This document shows, in pieces, positions 29,061 through 43,025 of a stretch of DNA of 64,000 nucleotides. The DNA is from Pseudorasbora parva (Eukaryota > Chordata > Actinopteri > Cypriniformes > Gobionidae): NCBI RefSeq assembly GCF_024679245.1, contig NC_090182.1, positions 29,816,547-29,880,546 of the forward strand, given 5' to 3'. How positions within the stretch are numbered: position 1 is the stretch's first letter; each line of letters opens with the position of its first letter. Under the pieces are notes generated by a model. It was given only the letters and a program-made list of their open reading frames with translations, did no database searches and was not told where the DNA came from. The position numbers and the translations under genes were made by a program.

Positions 29061-29753
29061 AGGTGCACTATATGGGATTATTGCAGTAAAATATCCAAAA
29101 ACCACCAGGCTAGTGTTATATATTTTGTTAAGTTGAGTTCTTACAATATCCCATATGTTTCCAAATATTTATAAATTGTGTGAAAACTGCAATTTTAAAC
29201 AAGGAGCCGCGACGTCTGAGGGAGTCGCGGCTGAGGGTGTCAATTGCGTCATATCTGCGTTACCCTCGGTTTCCGGTTTTATTTGGCAGAAACGCTTTAC
29301 TCTTAGCAGTGTGCAACAAGTGTTACAGCAGCCGCTGAGCGAACGAACAGTGTAACATCATAACATCATTTTAAACACACTTTAATGTATCTAATTTGAT
29401 AAAAATAGCTGCGTTACCTCATACTCATGACCGCAAAGTCGGAAATGGCGACTATGTCCTGTTATTATAAAAGTCACGTTGCTCGCGAGCCATGTGTTTG
29501 TGTAACAATCGCTCCATCGGCCTTGCTCAGCTCCCTCAACATTCGGTCCTGCTCGGCTTCACACTACAGTAACGTTAATAAATCACATCCATAAACATGA
29601 TTTCTGCCTGAGTCCTATCCAGATTTTTTTCGACTGGGTGTGAGGTGAAGACCACATGTCCCAAGATTCTGCGCTCAAACTTGGCGCCAACAAACTACAC
29701 TTTTGTTTTGAAAAGGCACCATCTAGCCGACGGAAAAGTTACATAGTGTAGCT
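29061..29753. mobile_element. non-autonomous TTAA element, family D copy 1 (693 bp)
   Basis: TTAA at 29057-29060 precedes AGGTGCACTATATGG. The right end reads TTACATAGTGTAGCT before TTAA at 29754-29757. A very similar copy lies at 55551-56238. The interior carries CpG-rich stretches (GGAGCCGCGACGTCTGAGGG, GCGTTACCCTCGG) and no transposase. Confidence 0.75.
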
Positions 29754-30284
29754 TTAAACTGCAAATCATTGTCTGGATTTGGTCTCTACAGCTAATTTTG
29801 CCCTTCATGACAACTGTGAGGGCGGTGAATTTTTTATAGAACTTATTTGTTTAAATTATATTAAGCTTTAAAGTTCTGCATAATTAAGGGCATGGCAACT
29901 TGAGTGACAGATGGACTGCCGCTGCTGTCACTACTAGCCGTTTTTTGTCTGCTGTCTGTAAGCTCCACCCACTCGACCTATTAGCTCCTCTTCGCCCATT
30001 TTCTGTTATCCGGGAGTGACGCGCGTTAACACCCTGCCAAGATGGCAACGGCCACACTTTAGGCTTCAGAAACTCTCTTCAGAAACATATGGATGACGCC
30101 AATGGACACTACATCCATATTTTTAAATCATGGAGGTAAAACATACACCATCATCAATAAAAAAACAAAACATAAAATATGTTGATTTGCTGCTCAATAA
30201 ACATTTCTTAAAAACAGTTCTGCAGTTTATTTTCAGTTGAAAAAAGAACAGCATTTGACACAGAAATCTTTTGTAACATTTTAA

Positions 30285-30340
30285 ATGTCTACCTCACTTT
30301 TGATCAATTTAATACATCCTTGCTGAAAACTATTGAACGG
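30285..30340. repeat. interspersed repeat family B, fragment
   Basis: CTTTTGATCAATTTAATACA followed by TCCTTGCTGAAAA matches the core of family B. Confidence 0.4.
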
Positions 30341-31494
30341 TGATATATATTATTGAGCACACAGTATAGACATCCACTGTGCTGTAGAAAAAGTATATGT
30401 CTTAATAACAGCCCTGCAACTGACCCTATTTTATCACATTCCAGAGATTTTTGTAAGTTTAAAGCTGACACTTTAATACTCTTCCTGACGTCACTGAGCA
30501 TTCAGCACTGAACTTTATCCATTTATAGACAATTTTGCAGTTATTTCTGTGTTCAGCTTCAAGCAAGTCTTCAGTGTTCGGACATCTCTTTTGTATGAGG
30601 TATGGTTCACATCAGGCAATATAATTTATGAATGGAAAAGACAAATTTTGTTTGGTTTTTGACTCTGACCAACAACTCCAGTCTTGCCTCACTAATTGGA
30701 TTACAAGTTAGCTTTTTGAGAAGTCATTACCTTAAATATTCACATACATTTCCCACTTTGCACAATAAAACTTTAAACGCAGTGTTCAGTAAAGAGATGT
30801 AAATGAATAATTATGTGACTACTATTAGTTACAGCAGACTGCGTGAATGTGTTTTGATTTGGTTGAAAATTTGATCAAATCATTGCAGGAAACCAAGTAA
30901 ATCTAGAAGGTTCACATAGTTTTCTTGCATGCATAAAAGTTAGGATTAATGATAAACCAAAGGTTTAGTGATATTTATAAATAGTGGGTAAAACAGAAGG
31001 AAAGCTGTTACAGCAGGAAGTCTTTTGCATATATAAGTTTCTTTCATCTTGACCATAAGTTCATTTCACTTAGAGAATGGATGTAAAATCTATTTTATTC
31101 ACACAAAATTAATATTGATACAGGAGGTATCTTAGAGGCTCTTCTAGCTTTTGGCTCAGCAGTTTAATAATAATAAAACAAAGAATCTCAATGCAGAACT
31201 AAAGCCATATGAAATCTGCTCATACATATGACCATACATGTGACTGTAAATAAAAAAGAAACATTCAAAAATGTTTACATTTTGTAAATGCATTCCCGGA
31301 ATAACCCTGAATCTGAGAAGCATTTGTTGCTCAAAAGGGCGAGAAATCTGAATCATGTTGTCGCTAAAAATAAAATGTAAGCTAATTTGTTTTGTATAAC
31401 TGACAAAAACACATTTGCAGATGTGGGGCGAATTACTGAAGGTGGAAAAAAATGAATGATGATGATTATGTGAAGGATGAAGATTATAATGCTA

Positions 31495-31755
<261 letters not shown>

Positions 31756-31764
31756 TCATTCACA

Positions 31765-31960
31765 CATTAAATTGATCAAAAGTGATAAAAGTAATGTCCC
31801 TAAAGATCAAATCAGCATATTATAATGATTTCTGAAGGATCATGTGACACTGAACATTCAGCTTTGCTATCACAGGAATTGATTACATTTTAAAATGTAT
31901 TAAAATAGAAAACAATTAGTTTAAATTGTAATCATATTTCATAATATTACTGCCTTTTTG
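31765..31960. repeat. interspersed repeat family B, copy 3
   Basis: The sequence AAATTGATCAAAAGTGATAA, CTGAAGGATCATGTGACACT and CTTTGCTATCACAGGAATTG is typical of the abundant fish repeat also seen at 13905-14165 and 18780-18930. Confidence 0.55.
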
Positions 31961-33224
31961 TCAAGATACTGTTTGTTAAAAACATTTAAAAAGTCTTTGT
32001 ATTGTATAAAAGCTAATTACAATATATTGTATGCCATTAAAGGAATTATAAAAAAAAATACTTTTACTATCTTACATGATTGGAACAACATGACAGAATG
32101 TATGAACGATCCATTTAAAACTGAATGTACATCACCAAAACGCCATGCTGGAAAAACAGGCTATTACATGTGAAACTTGAAACTGTATAATGTATCTGCT
32201 GTCAAAGGATTTAAACTGTGTTTTTTGAGGGCGGCAGATTTCTTTTTTACCCATTGCTCCCATCTTTTTTTTTTTTTTTTTTTATGAAATAAGGAATGAC
32301 ACTGTGCAAATGACAATGTTAGTGTAGGTGTGCATAGATAAATCATACAGAGTCCACAGAGATCCCACAAAGACGGATTAGATTCAAAACAAGCAACTAA
32401 CAGCAAATTAGTTCCACATCACAACCACTAATCGTCACTAACGAGAAACTGTGCACACTGGCCTGAGACTTTACACTGGGGGTTTGGGAGGGGGGAGGGG
32501 GTGTCCTAATTCATGAGCTCTGATGTGTACTTTGCAGAAACAGGTTTGTAGCAATTAAAGTTTAAGAGGTTTGAGTTCAGAACTTGTGTGTCTGGTTTAC
32601 TGTGAGACCGTTTCATTAGCTCATGAAAAAGGGATGGTGAGGAACGGGCATGTCAAATACCGTACAGTAATGGGTTTTTACACATTTCATACGAACGATT
32701 CATGAGGCTGTTGAAATTCATTGTTTCTGTATTATGTGACATCACAATGGCGAGAGGTGGAGGACTATGTTAAAATTAGTTAAAAGAGTTGCACATGCGT
32801 CACTACAACACAAGTTGGAAAGATAAAGAGGGAAATCATAGCGACAATTCAAAGAGAACCGCGCTGCCATGCTACACTAGCAGCTGAAATGATGACCCCC
32901 ACAGTGGGGGAAATGGAGAGAAAGACATGAACACGGCGCTGAGATGAACAGCTGATATTAATGACATGAGAGGAAACAAAAAGAAGCCCAAACGGACTGA
33001 AAGGCAGGAGCGATGGGAACAACATCGACAACACTGGCATACAAAAGTGAGAACAGAGCCTTTATGTTCTCTTGTTTTGTGTTGTTTGGCTATTCATGCA
33101 TATGTGATGCAGCCTGACCCTGTCCACCTGCATGGCCTGCACCCCCCATCCCCCCATCTCTGGCCTGAAATGCTGTCTTGCACACATCCAGTACATAGAT
33201 TGTAAAAGGCAGCCGGTGACTCAC

Positions 33225-33290
33225 CGCGGCGCTTGTCTTTGATGCCTCCATAACCGCTTCAGAAACTCTGGCAGGGCTCACTTGAAAAGC
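33225..33290 (-). CDS. candidate in-frame cassette exon of mid2 (unproven)
   Basis: A 66 nt open stretch reads 22 codons without a stop, starting AFQVSPARV and ending ASKTSAA. It is preceded by a TAG acceptor after a T/G-rich run, and followed by a strong GTGAGT donor. Both ends are in phase 0, and so are the flanking exon 1 end and exon 2 start. Inclusion would therefore add 22 residues between B-box 2 and the coiled coil without shifting the frame. Its base composition is richer in G and C than the surrounding intron. I do not recognise the peptide from MID1 or MID2 isoforms. It may equally be a chance open stretch between splice-like sites. Confidence 0.35.
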
Positions 33291-33699
33291 CTATGAACAC
33301 ACACACATACACACAGAGCCTTACTGGTCTGGCCCGCTGATGGACGGAAGTATTATTGCCCCTGCTCTGTCCGACGACTGGTTTTCAGCCTCTCTCATGC
33401 TTTATCTCTCTTGCTGTGCCGGGTAAATGGGCTAGAAGCACCTCGGAGCAGGTGAGGGTGTCTGTGTCAGACTGCCTATTCTCTGAGCACTGATAGCTTG
33501 CTTTACTCGGGGGCTTGTTGCGTCAGGCAGTCGCAGAGGCGTTTGCTTAGTGTGTCAGCATTTTAAAATTCAAACTCACCCAGCAAGGACAGATGGGGTC
33601 ATTAATTAAAGACCGAACAGTCGAGGATGATTTATACATCAAAACCAAGCATCACCTCCCAGGAGACAGAAGACAAGCTGCCGGGGGTGTACGAGCCCA

Positions 33700-34770
<1,071 letters not shown>

Positions 34771-35004
34771 AGTAGCCTCAGGACAGCAGGCCTAGTGCGG
34801 TTTGGGCTGAAGGAGTCTGAAGTACACTCATTAAAGCAGACACTAGACTTCAAAGACACACAGAGCCATGCAAGAGGAAGTGCAGAGAAACACAGAGCAG
34901 AGACAGAAACAGACAGAACACTCTGCTCTCTAATATAGAACACGAGCAGTGCTGCCGTACACAACCGACACTGTGGAATGATTGACACGGATAAAGCAAT
35001 GAGT

Positions 35005-35128
<124 letters not shown>

Positions 35129-35759
35129 TACCAATGACTTACTATCTAGGCTCCATTTTGGGGGGATTTACTAACATTGAATTACGTCTGCTTATACTGT
35201 AAGGTCTGTCAACAGCACCCGATCCACTAAAAGAATCAAACAGCTTTCATCCCAACCAAATGATTCAAACTCAGGCGGTAAGCTCCAGTCCAAATGATCC
35301 GCAGTTTGACTAGACCTTGTTATCAGATAAGAGATTATCGCAAATGCAGAGGCAAGTGGAGATGTACAAGATATTTGCTGAGTTGCTGTTTGATGCTCGC
35401 GCTGTAGGCGTTACACGCTTCAACAGGCGTGCGCCGTGTCCATTAACTTCTGGGTCAGAGCGACAACAACAACAAATCCTGAAACAGAATTACATCCTGA
35501 GGCGAGAAAACAAACTTCAAAGTGCTTGTGTTTAATTATTCTGTGATCCTCTCCTCTTGTGTTTTTTTTTAACGTTTTTTTGTTGAGGGAACACAATGCG
35601 GAAACACAGCAGCTACGCTAACAACGGGCGGTTGAGTGTGTGCATGTGTCAGCAACCAGAGCCTGCTGGGAAATGTCGCTCGCGCCGGATAATATTCCGA
35701 ACCAGCACTCTCTAGAGACTCGCAAACTCGGTCTAATGAGAAGCCACTGCTGTTTCTTA

Positions 35760-36440
35760 CCAGCCTCCGCTCTTCTAATTAATTAGACAGAGTCATTTAA
35801 TTCTGTCTACATTACCCTTGTTTGAGGCTTGTCTGGGGAGCGCCATTAAGCTTTTAACGCAGCCGAATATACCCCCTTCTCTCCATCAAAAACAAAAAAA
35901 TCAATCCCGTAATAACGAGTTTAGAGCTTGACCCCGTCCAACCGTCTAGCATGCTTTTACACTGAATCCAAATGAAAATGTACGGTGGAGTCCGGAGAGC
36001 TCAGGTGTTTTTTTTTCTCTTCCCTGACCTAACATTTCTAATAAGACAAAGGCAGCCGCACATCTACGTATTCCCCCGGGAACAGATCAGCAAACCTGAG
36101 GACCACAGGCAGGAAGACAGCTTCCTCCACACACTAACCGGCTTGAAGGTTAAAGGGACGAGTGTCAGAGGAATTACCTGCTCTCCTGGGGAAGAACGAT
36201 CCCTTGAGGGAAAATGTGCTTCATGCACAACAACTTAAGAGGAATGTGTTTCAGTTAATTACACCCACCGAGGACATTAAAAGGAACGGAATTGCTCAGT
36301 TAGACAATAATTAATTTTCATCAAAAAGCAGAGCTTCTTTGAGCGACACAGCGGCGCCTCCGCTTGTCGGAGTTTGAGGGAACAGGGACACTTGAGCTTC
36401 TACCAACAGACATTATTAATTCGGTTAGTTAATCATATTT
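35760..36440. promoter_or_regulatory. possible intronic regulatory region with TAATTA motifs
   Basis: This stretch lacks transposon ends and microsatellites. It contains the palindrome CTAATTAATTAG (35775-35786), TTAATTA (36255-36261), AATAATTAATTTT (36306-36318) and TTAGTTAATCA (36424-36434), which are homeodomain-type cores. Evidence is motif clustering only, and A+T-rich DNA produces such motifs by chance. Confidence 0.2.
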
Positions 36441-36856
36441 TATTTGACGCAGACATAATCAAGGCTGTGAGGGATTGAAGAATATATAATATTTAATGTT
36501 AAATATGTCATACTGTCTCAAAAGCCCTGCATAACTGTGTGATGAGCGCAGTTATCTTTCCATTGTTTGCTGTATGTAATTCCTTTTGAGTGGGAAATAT
36601 TGCAATTTAATATACAGTACCACTTGGACAATTTTTTTTGTTGCGACAAATACTGTTTTTCTTCAAAATTGTACTTCAAGCGTCAGTTAAGAGCATGAGG
36701 AAACATATGAAGATTATTAAGAAAACAAAGAAAAATCAAGGTAAATCCACCTGTGTATTGAATATTTCTTTAAAGTATGAAAATATAATAGTCTAATTAC
36801 AAAAAGAAAATCCCTGCTGGACAATATTATTAGATAATTTAAACAATCAATTGAGA

Positions 36857-37026
36857 GTGTGAAAAAGGCTTTTCACACTTGAAATGGTTAACCCTGGGTC
36901 ATTCTAAACCCTGGGTTATCTTGATTCATGTTTCAGGCTGCTCATAATAAACCCACGGTTAACAATTATTCCTGGGTATTCGTAGGCTGCTCTTTGACTG
37001 TACATTCCTAAACCCTGGGTTAACTT
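36857..37026. repeat. repeat with several AACCCTGGGTT palindromes
   Basis: The palindromic core CCCTGGGT with flanking AA/TT occurs near 36890, 36908 and 37012, with variants near 36952 and 36972. A hairpin-like GTGTGAAAAAGGCTTTTCAC begins near 36858. It is probably the end region of an interspersed DNA repeat. Confidence 0.45.
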
Positions 37027-37822
37027 CCTTGTATATTAGTGGTGTCAGTGGCTTTGATTGGATGATCGGCGCACACGATATGCTTAAAAAAGGGCTTTGC
37101 ATTAAGCATCCTCATATAATATAATGGGACATTTGCCGACTGTACTGTATAAGTTTTTCCTGAATGGACTTTTTGGACTGGAAAGCTAAGAATGAATCCC
37201 TTTACTCTAATTGTCAAGTTTTCTGTCGCCTTTTGACATTTCTCCCCTTAAACTCTAAAGTTACTGTTTATCCGTGACTGACCAAAGCACGTGGACATGA
37301 GGCATGCTATCGGGTGTCATAAAATATAGGCTTAACCAGCCTGCAATGATAACAGGATTTAGGAGGAAATTAACTATGTGACTAAAACTGATTACCACTA
37401 TCTCAGTTGGTGAAAACCGTTGCCTAGTAACATACTGTAAAACATTAAAACATAAGCAGCATGAAAATGACAAAAATAAAGGCATAGATAAATTTGACCC
37501 GCTGATGCTTATAGGTATACATTGCGGAAAAAAAGTATTTAGTCAGCAACCAACTGTACAAGTTCTCCCACTTAAAAGGATAAGAGGGAGGTCTGTAATT
37601 TTCATCATAGGTACCACTTCAACTATGAGAGCCAGAATAAGAAAAAAGTCAAAAATAAACAAAAAAAACAAGATTTCTGGCTCTCACAGACCTGTAACTT
37701 CTTCTTTAAGATGCTCCTCATTCCTCCACTCGTTGCCTGTATTAATGTCACCTATTTGAACTCATGACCACTATAAAAGACACTTGTCCACAACCCTAAA
37801 CAGTCAGACTCCAAACTCCACT

Positions 37823-39970
37823 ATGGCCAAGACCAAAGAGGTGACAAAGGACACCAGAAACAAAATTGAAGACCTGTACCAGGCTGGGAAGACTGAATCC
37901 ACAATAGGTAAGCAGCTCGGTGTGAAGAAATCAATTGTGGGAGCAACTATTAGAAAATGTAAGACATACAAGACCATTGGAAATCTCCCTTGATCTGGGG
38001 CTCCATGCAAGATCTCACCCTGGGGGGTGCAAATGATCACAAGAACGGTGAGAAAAAATCCCAGAACCACACGAGGGAACCTAGTGAATGACCTGCAGAG
38101 AGTACCATCAGTAACACACTACGTCGCCAGGGATTCAAATCCTGCTGTGCCAGACGTGTACCCCTGCTTAAAGGACAACTCCGGCGAATTTTTAAGTTTA
38201 TTTTGATCGTTATATCTTTGTGAGTACAGTCTATAAAAAAATAAATAAATAAAAATTAACCGGATTGGTGCTTGCAACACGGAGTTATTACAGTTAATGC
38301 TCAGAGCCCCCCTCAGCTAAAACGTGCCTCTTAACAGACACAAAATGCAATTAAAATGTCTGTTCAACATGAACAGGTCCCTTACATGACAACGAGATGC
38401 GTTTAGCCACTTAGCCATTGTTTAAATTCATCTAAACAGTGTGTTAGAAGGCTAGCTGTATCTCGCGCTGAAGTCCCGTGGGAACTCAGCGGTAGGCAGC
38501 CCAGTTGGGAAGAGCGTCGTGTGTAAAGCGTGATTATTTTATAAGGCTACTGCACATCTTTCTTCAAGCCGTGTGAGCCCAAATGGAAGGACAAATAAAG
38601 TTAACATTACCTCCACAGTGGCTGCACCCATCTTTATGGGCATTTTTCTTCATCCGGCCCGGCTCTGTTTGTGTCTAAGTTAGTCAAGTGTTTGTTTCAA
38701 ATTTTCACAATTCGGAAAGGCACAAACGCAAACAATTTCTTCTTCACTTGTCAGCCCGATCGGATCATCACTCTAGTGATGTCCGGTCATGAACGAATCA
38801 TTCTTTTTAACCGGTTCTTTTTAACTGGTTCTTTTTAGTGAACCAGGCAAACCAGTTCACCAAATCGGACTGAATCGTTCTAAACGGTTCGCGTCTCAAA
38901 TCAGCGCTGACCACACACGTTATTTTAGTTACTCACTTTCTGACATGAGTGACAGTCCCTTCGAATAGAAATAAACTAATGTCTTGAATTATATGTTGTA
39001 ACTCCAACCGTTCACTGAACTGAGTCATGTTTTGCTGAGAGATCTGATGAACTCATGAGCAGCTGATACTGAGCATGCGCGAGTAACTGAACGAGCAGCG
39101 GTCCTCTCCAAGAAGTCCTCATCGGATCAGCAGGACAGAATCGAAAACAGTTTCTCTCGGACACGTTCAATACTGAGAACCATCGAGCCGATGAGCAGAC
39201 GACGACATTAACAGTAATAACTCTGGGCATTAACTGTAATAACTCCGCGTTGCAAGCACCAATCAGGTTCGTTTTTCTTCTATAGACTGTACTCAAAAAG
39301 ATATAACAATCAAGATAAACTTAAAAATTTGCCGGAGTTCTCCTTTAAGCCAGTACATGTCTGGGGCTATCTGAAGTTTGCTAGAGAGCATTGGGATGAT
39401 CCAGAGAGAAAGTCATATGATCAGATGAAACCAAAATATAACTTTTTGGTAAAAATTCAACTTGTCATGTTTGGAGGAGAAAGAATGCTGAGTTGCACCA
39501 TACTTACTGTGAAGCATGGGGGTAAAAACATCATGCTTTGGGGCTGTTTTTCTGCAAAGGGACCAGGACGACTGATCAGTGCAAAGGAAAGAATAAATTG
39601 GGCCATGTATCATGAGATTTTGAGTAAAACCTCCTTCCATCAAGCAAGGGCATTGAAGAAGAAACATGGCTGGGTCTTTCAGTATTACAATGATTCCCCC
39701 CCCCCGAAAAAAAAAAAAAAATGCCCGGGAACGGAAGGAGCATTTCAAGGTCTTGGAGTGGCCTAGCCAGTCTCCAGATATCAATCCCATAGAAAATCTT
39801 TGAAAATCCGTGTTGCCCAACGTCAGCCCCAAAACATCATTGCTCTAGAGGAGATCTACATGGAGGAATGGGCCAAACTACTAGCAAAAGTGTGTAAAAA
39901 CCTTGTGGCGACATACAAAAAACGTTTAACCTCTGTCATTGCCAACAAAGGACATATAACGAAATATTGA
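37823..39970 (+). pseudogene. Tc1-like transposase pseudogene, interrupted
   Basis: The first part (37823-37993) begins MAKTKEVTKDTRNKIEDLY and covers the N-terminal helix-turn-helix (STIGKQLGVKKSIVGATIRK). After the nested element, 39349-39970 has [19 protein letters not shown] and then shifted frames through the expected catalytic region, where an insertion of C and A runs (39698-39721) disrupts it. The C-terminal part ends [10 protein letters not shown]. Stops, frameshifts and the insertion leave it inactive. Confidence 0.8.
38172..39344. mobile_element. non-autonomous TTAA element (1173 bp) nested in Tc1
   Basis: TTAA at 38168-38171 precedes AGGACAACTCCGGCG. The right end reads GCCGGAGTTCTCCT before TTAA at 39345-39348. 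The inverted repeats extend about 125 bp (both contain TTGGTGCTTGCAAC and GGAGTTATTACAGTTAATG when read inward). Removing the element and one TTAA rejoins the Tc1 sequence as CCTGCTTAAGCCAGTACATG, the usual Tc1 wording, so the insertion site is proven by its host. The interior has no long frame. Confidence 0.88.
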
Positions 39971-41231
39971 GATGATTTGACCAAAGACTTATTTTCCACC
40001 ATAATTTGCAAATAAATTCTTTAAAAATCAGACAGTGTGACTTTATGGATTTTTTTCTTCACATTTTGTATCTCAAAGTTGAAGTGTACCTATGATGAAA
40101 ATTACAGGTCTCTCTCATCTTTTTCAGTGGGAGAAACTGCACAATTGGTGGCTGACTAATTACATCCTTGCCCCACTGTAAATGCCCCGTAATTAATCTG
40201 GTTTTATCTAAACAATTGTAATAAGAGGTGTTTTTGGTATTAATAGGTGCGGTGTTATTGTAAATAACATTATTTTAGTAAAAGTCAATGACTTGGAGAC
40301 TTTATTGAAATATTTTCTGGGATATTTTATTGAAAATCTGCTATTTTACTCCGGGGCGGTTCGAGTGTTTTTAACGCTAGATTTCTAAGCTTTTCTCTGC
40401 ATTATTCATTAGAACTAACTCTTCTAATCCAATCACTGTGCTGTTGCCTCCCCTCTCCGTACAATGTGTACATATCCACAGCTTTACACACTCATTTCTT
40501 GAGTCTTTTTTTCAAATCTAAGTTGTGAACGACCATTGCTAAGATGGGGGTTTCATAGTACCTTGGCCATGTACAACTGGTATTAAGACGCCTTTTGTTT
40601 AAACGTAGATGAGGGAGACACATTTCCATTGATGTTTCCGTTTACACCTGGTATTTTAATCTGTCTCTTTTGTCATCTTTCGACCACTTCTGTCCTAATT
40701 TCTTCAAGAGGAGGGTCATCTAAAAGATGAAATTAGTTCACAAACTATACGTTTCACGCAACATGAAAAGAGAGGACGGAAAACAGAGCAGCAGCTTTCT
40801 TTTCTGCTCTGACAGCTGCAAGACAACACTGCACACAGTGCATGTTAGAAATCAGGAATGGTGAGGGAACATTTGTAGCAGGCAAGCAGGACGAGGTTGA
40901 GGGCCGTGAGAGTGGGGCGAGGCTGGTGGCATGATTGATAATGAGCAACGAGTTTCTCACGGAGGAGCTTCGGAAGCATAAAAGGAGGAACAAAAAAATG
41001 GTGCGGCAGTCGTCCGTGGGGGGCCTCCTTCTCAAACATGGCAAAAGGTGCCAAATGCTCTGCTCCTTTTTGGATGGCACCCACCCCTCCTTCTTCCTGA
41101 GTTTCGGCACCAGTTTAACAATGCTAAAAGATCATGGAAGAGGCCGGCGGGAACTGGCAAATGTTCAAAACACTTTAAAATATAAATTTATATTTTGATT
41201 AATATCAAAATAAACAAACAACAAAATGAAA

Positions 41232-41266
<35 letters not shown>

Positions 41267-41267
<1 letters not shown>

Positions 41268-42049
41268 GATTTTATTTATAATGCACTTTTCATTCCGAAG
41301 AATCTCAAAGTGCAAAAAAAGGGGGGGGGGGGGATAACACAAAAAATTAATAAAAAGTAAAAATATAGAATACTACAAACAATCAACCAACACAGAAAAC
41401 AGAACAGAAACAGAGCTGATGGTGAACAGAAACAGAGCTGATGGTGAACAGAAAACAGCTGATGGTGGAAGTCTCTGTTAGCTCCGCAGCACACTGTGGT
41501 CCACTCCATGTTTTAAATTTCTCCCAGCGGCAGTGTGTCCTGATGATATTGCCGAGGCACGACAGCTGAAGACCAGATGATGGGTCTTCGTGACGATTCA
41601 AACGATGGGGATCGCCGCAGCACCATGCAGGAGGCAGAACATTTTTTCGGGGACTTCTGTGGACACACCGGGGTCGGCGCAGAAGTCCAAGCCACTCCAC
41701 GGCCGCAATGCAGGACGGAACAGCGGCGCAGCCGAGAAGCGGAACATCCCAACATCATGCCGGACGCCGATTACGATGGCCCAGATGATGCTAGCCCGGT
41801 GCAAACTACAGCCACCATGCAGCTTAAGCCCAAGGGAGAACACCAGTGAGCAGGCGCGGCGAGAAACATCAAATGTCCTCCAAACCAGAACCAACCAACC
41901 GCAGCAATTCAAACGTAAACATTAGAAGCGGTGGAAAACGACGAAACGAGGACAACGTCCTCTCAGTGGCTGCCAGCAATCAGCAACAGCCCCAATTGTA
42001 GCTCTGACTGTTAGACTATTCACAAACATAAGGAAATAAAATAAAATCT
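41267..42049. mobile_element. possible fold-back element, G+C-rich interior
   Basis: A+T-rich inverted ends (AGATTTTATTTAT at the left, ATAAAATAAAATCT at the right) enclose a G+C-rich interior with (G)13 at 41321-41333 and a 25 bp tandem repeat (GAACAGAAACAGAGCTGATG) at 41400-41470. Long overlapping open frames on both strands (41513-41925) are more likely a result of the base composition than genes. I recall similar interspersed sequence in zebrafish. Class unassigned. Confidence 0.4.
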
Positions 42050-42904
42050 AAATCTAATAGTACAGTAACATGATTTGTGGGTGGAGAAGCGGCGAACAGA
42101 CGACGCCAGCGTCCTCTCCCCCACGTTGCCATAGTACTTACTAGCAAAGCAAAGTAAAGCAGCAGACCCTCATGGGCGACATAAACAAAACATAAATGAA
42201 ATGTCCAGGCCTGGTCCTCTCTCGTCCTTCACTTTGTGGTTGGTACATTTTTTGTCTTCAAACCAAAGAGTTTTCAGTCTTTAAATCGCGTCTGGTTAGC
42301 ATGCCTTCCATAAAGTTTACATATTAAGTCAGTAGGTGGAGAGTAGGCTGTCTTTTTGTGGCTGTTTAAACACATTCTATTGCATGGATGTCTACACCAT
42401 GAAAGCAATCCAGGCTGATGTGTTTTCAACTACCTCTGGAAGTAGTCGAAAGTGGACAAACTCAAAATGTTTTAGACCCTGTTTACACCTGTTTTTATCG
42501 TTGCCCGCTTGTGATCCGATAAAAGAAAATGCTTCTTAATAACAGGTGTAAACCAGGTGTAAAGAGGCTTAGGAACTGAGTTAGTATTTTGGACTGCTAG
42601 GTTTCCTCTCCCACACTTACTACAATGGTAGTGTTCAAATCCAAAAGGTTATGCACTTTAAGACTGGAATACATTACACACTTTTGCCCTGATTTGCAGT
42701 CTAGAAGAGTAGGTGATAGTTTCTGAAAGTCAGAGCTAGCCTGCAAGTTTTGGATAGTCAGAGTTCAACTAGTGCATAATGGGCATAGATTTTTTTTAGC
42801 TTTAGAATATGAATCCAGCAGTTGGAGGATATCAAACATGTTTATTATTTAGGGCTGATTTTAGAACACATTGATTTCATTGTGATCATGACCCTGTTGG
42901 ACAA

Positions 42905-43025
42905 AAAACAGCATCTGCTGGTTAGGTATGTTTTGAAGCATGGCAGCTGGTTTGAGCTAGACTAAGCAAGTTTAAGCTGGTCAAGTGCTGGTCCTAAAAA
43001 ACTCGCACCAACCCAGGACCAGCAT
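42905..43025. repeat. GCTGGT-rich interspersed repeat
   Basis: Repeated words around CAGCTGGTTTGAGCTAG, AAGCTGGTCAAGTGCTGGTC and AACCCAGGACCAGCATGAAT form an imperfect inverted arrangement, typical of a short cyprinid DNA repeat. Confidence 0.45.

Larger units (their letters stand above)
37520..40178 (+). mobile_element. Tc1-like element split by a TTAA element
   Basis: The left end (CATTGCGGAAAAAAAGTATT, TTAGTCAGC) follows TA at 37518-37519. The right end (GCTGACTAATTACATCC, CCCCACTG) precedes TA at 40179-40180. The terminal inverted repeats match over about 110 bp (AATTTTCATCATAGGTAC on the left, its inverse near 40090). Without the 38172-39344 insertion the element is about 1.48 kb, a normal Tc1 length. 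Confidence 0.87.
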
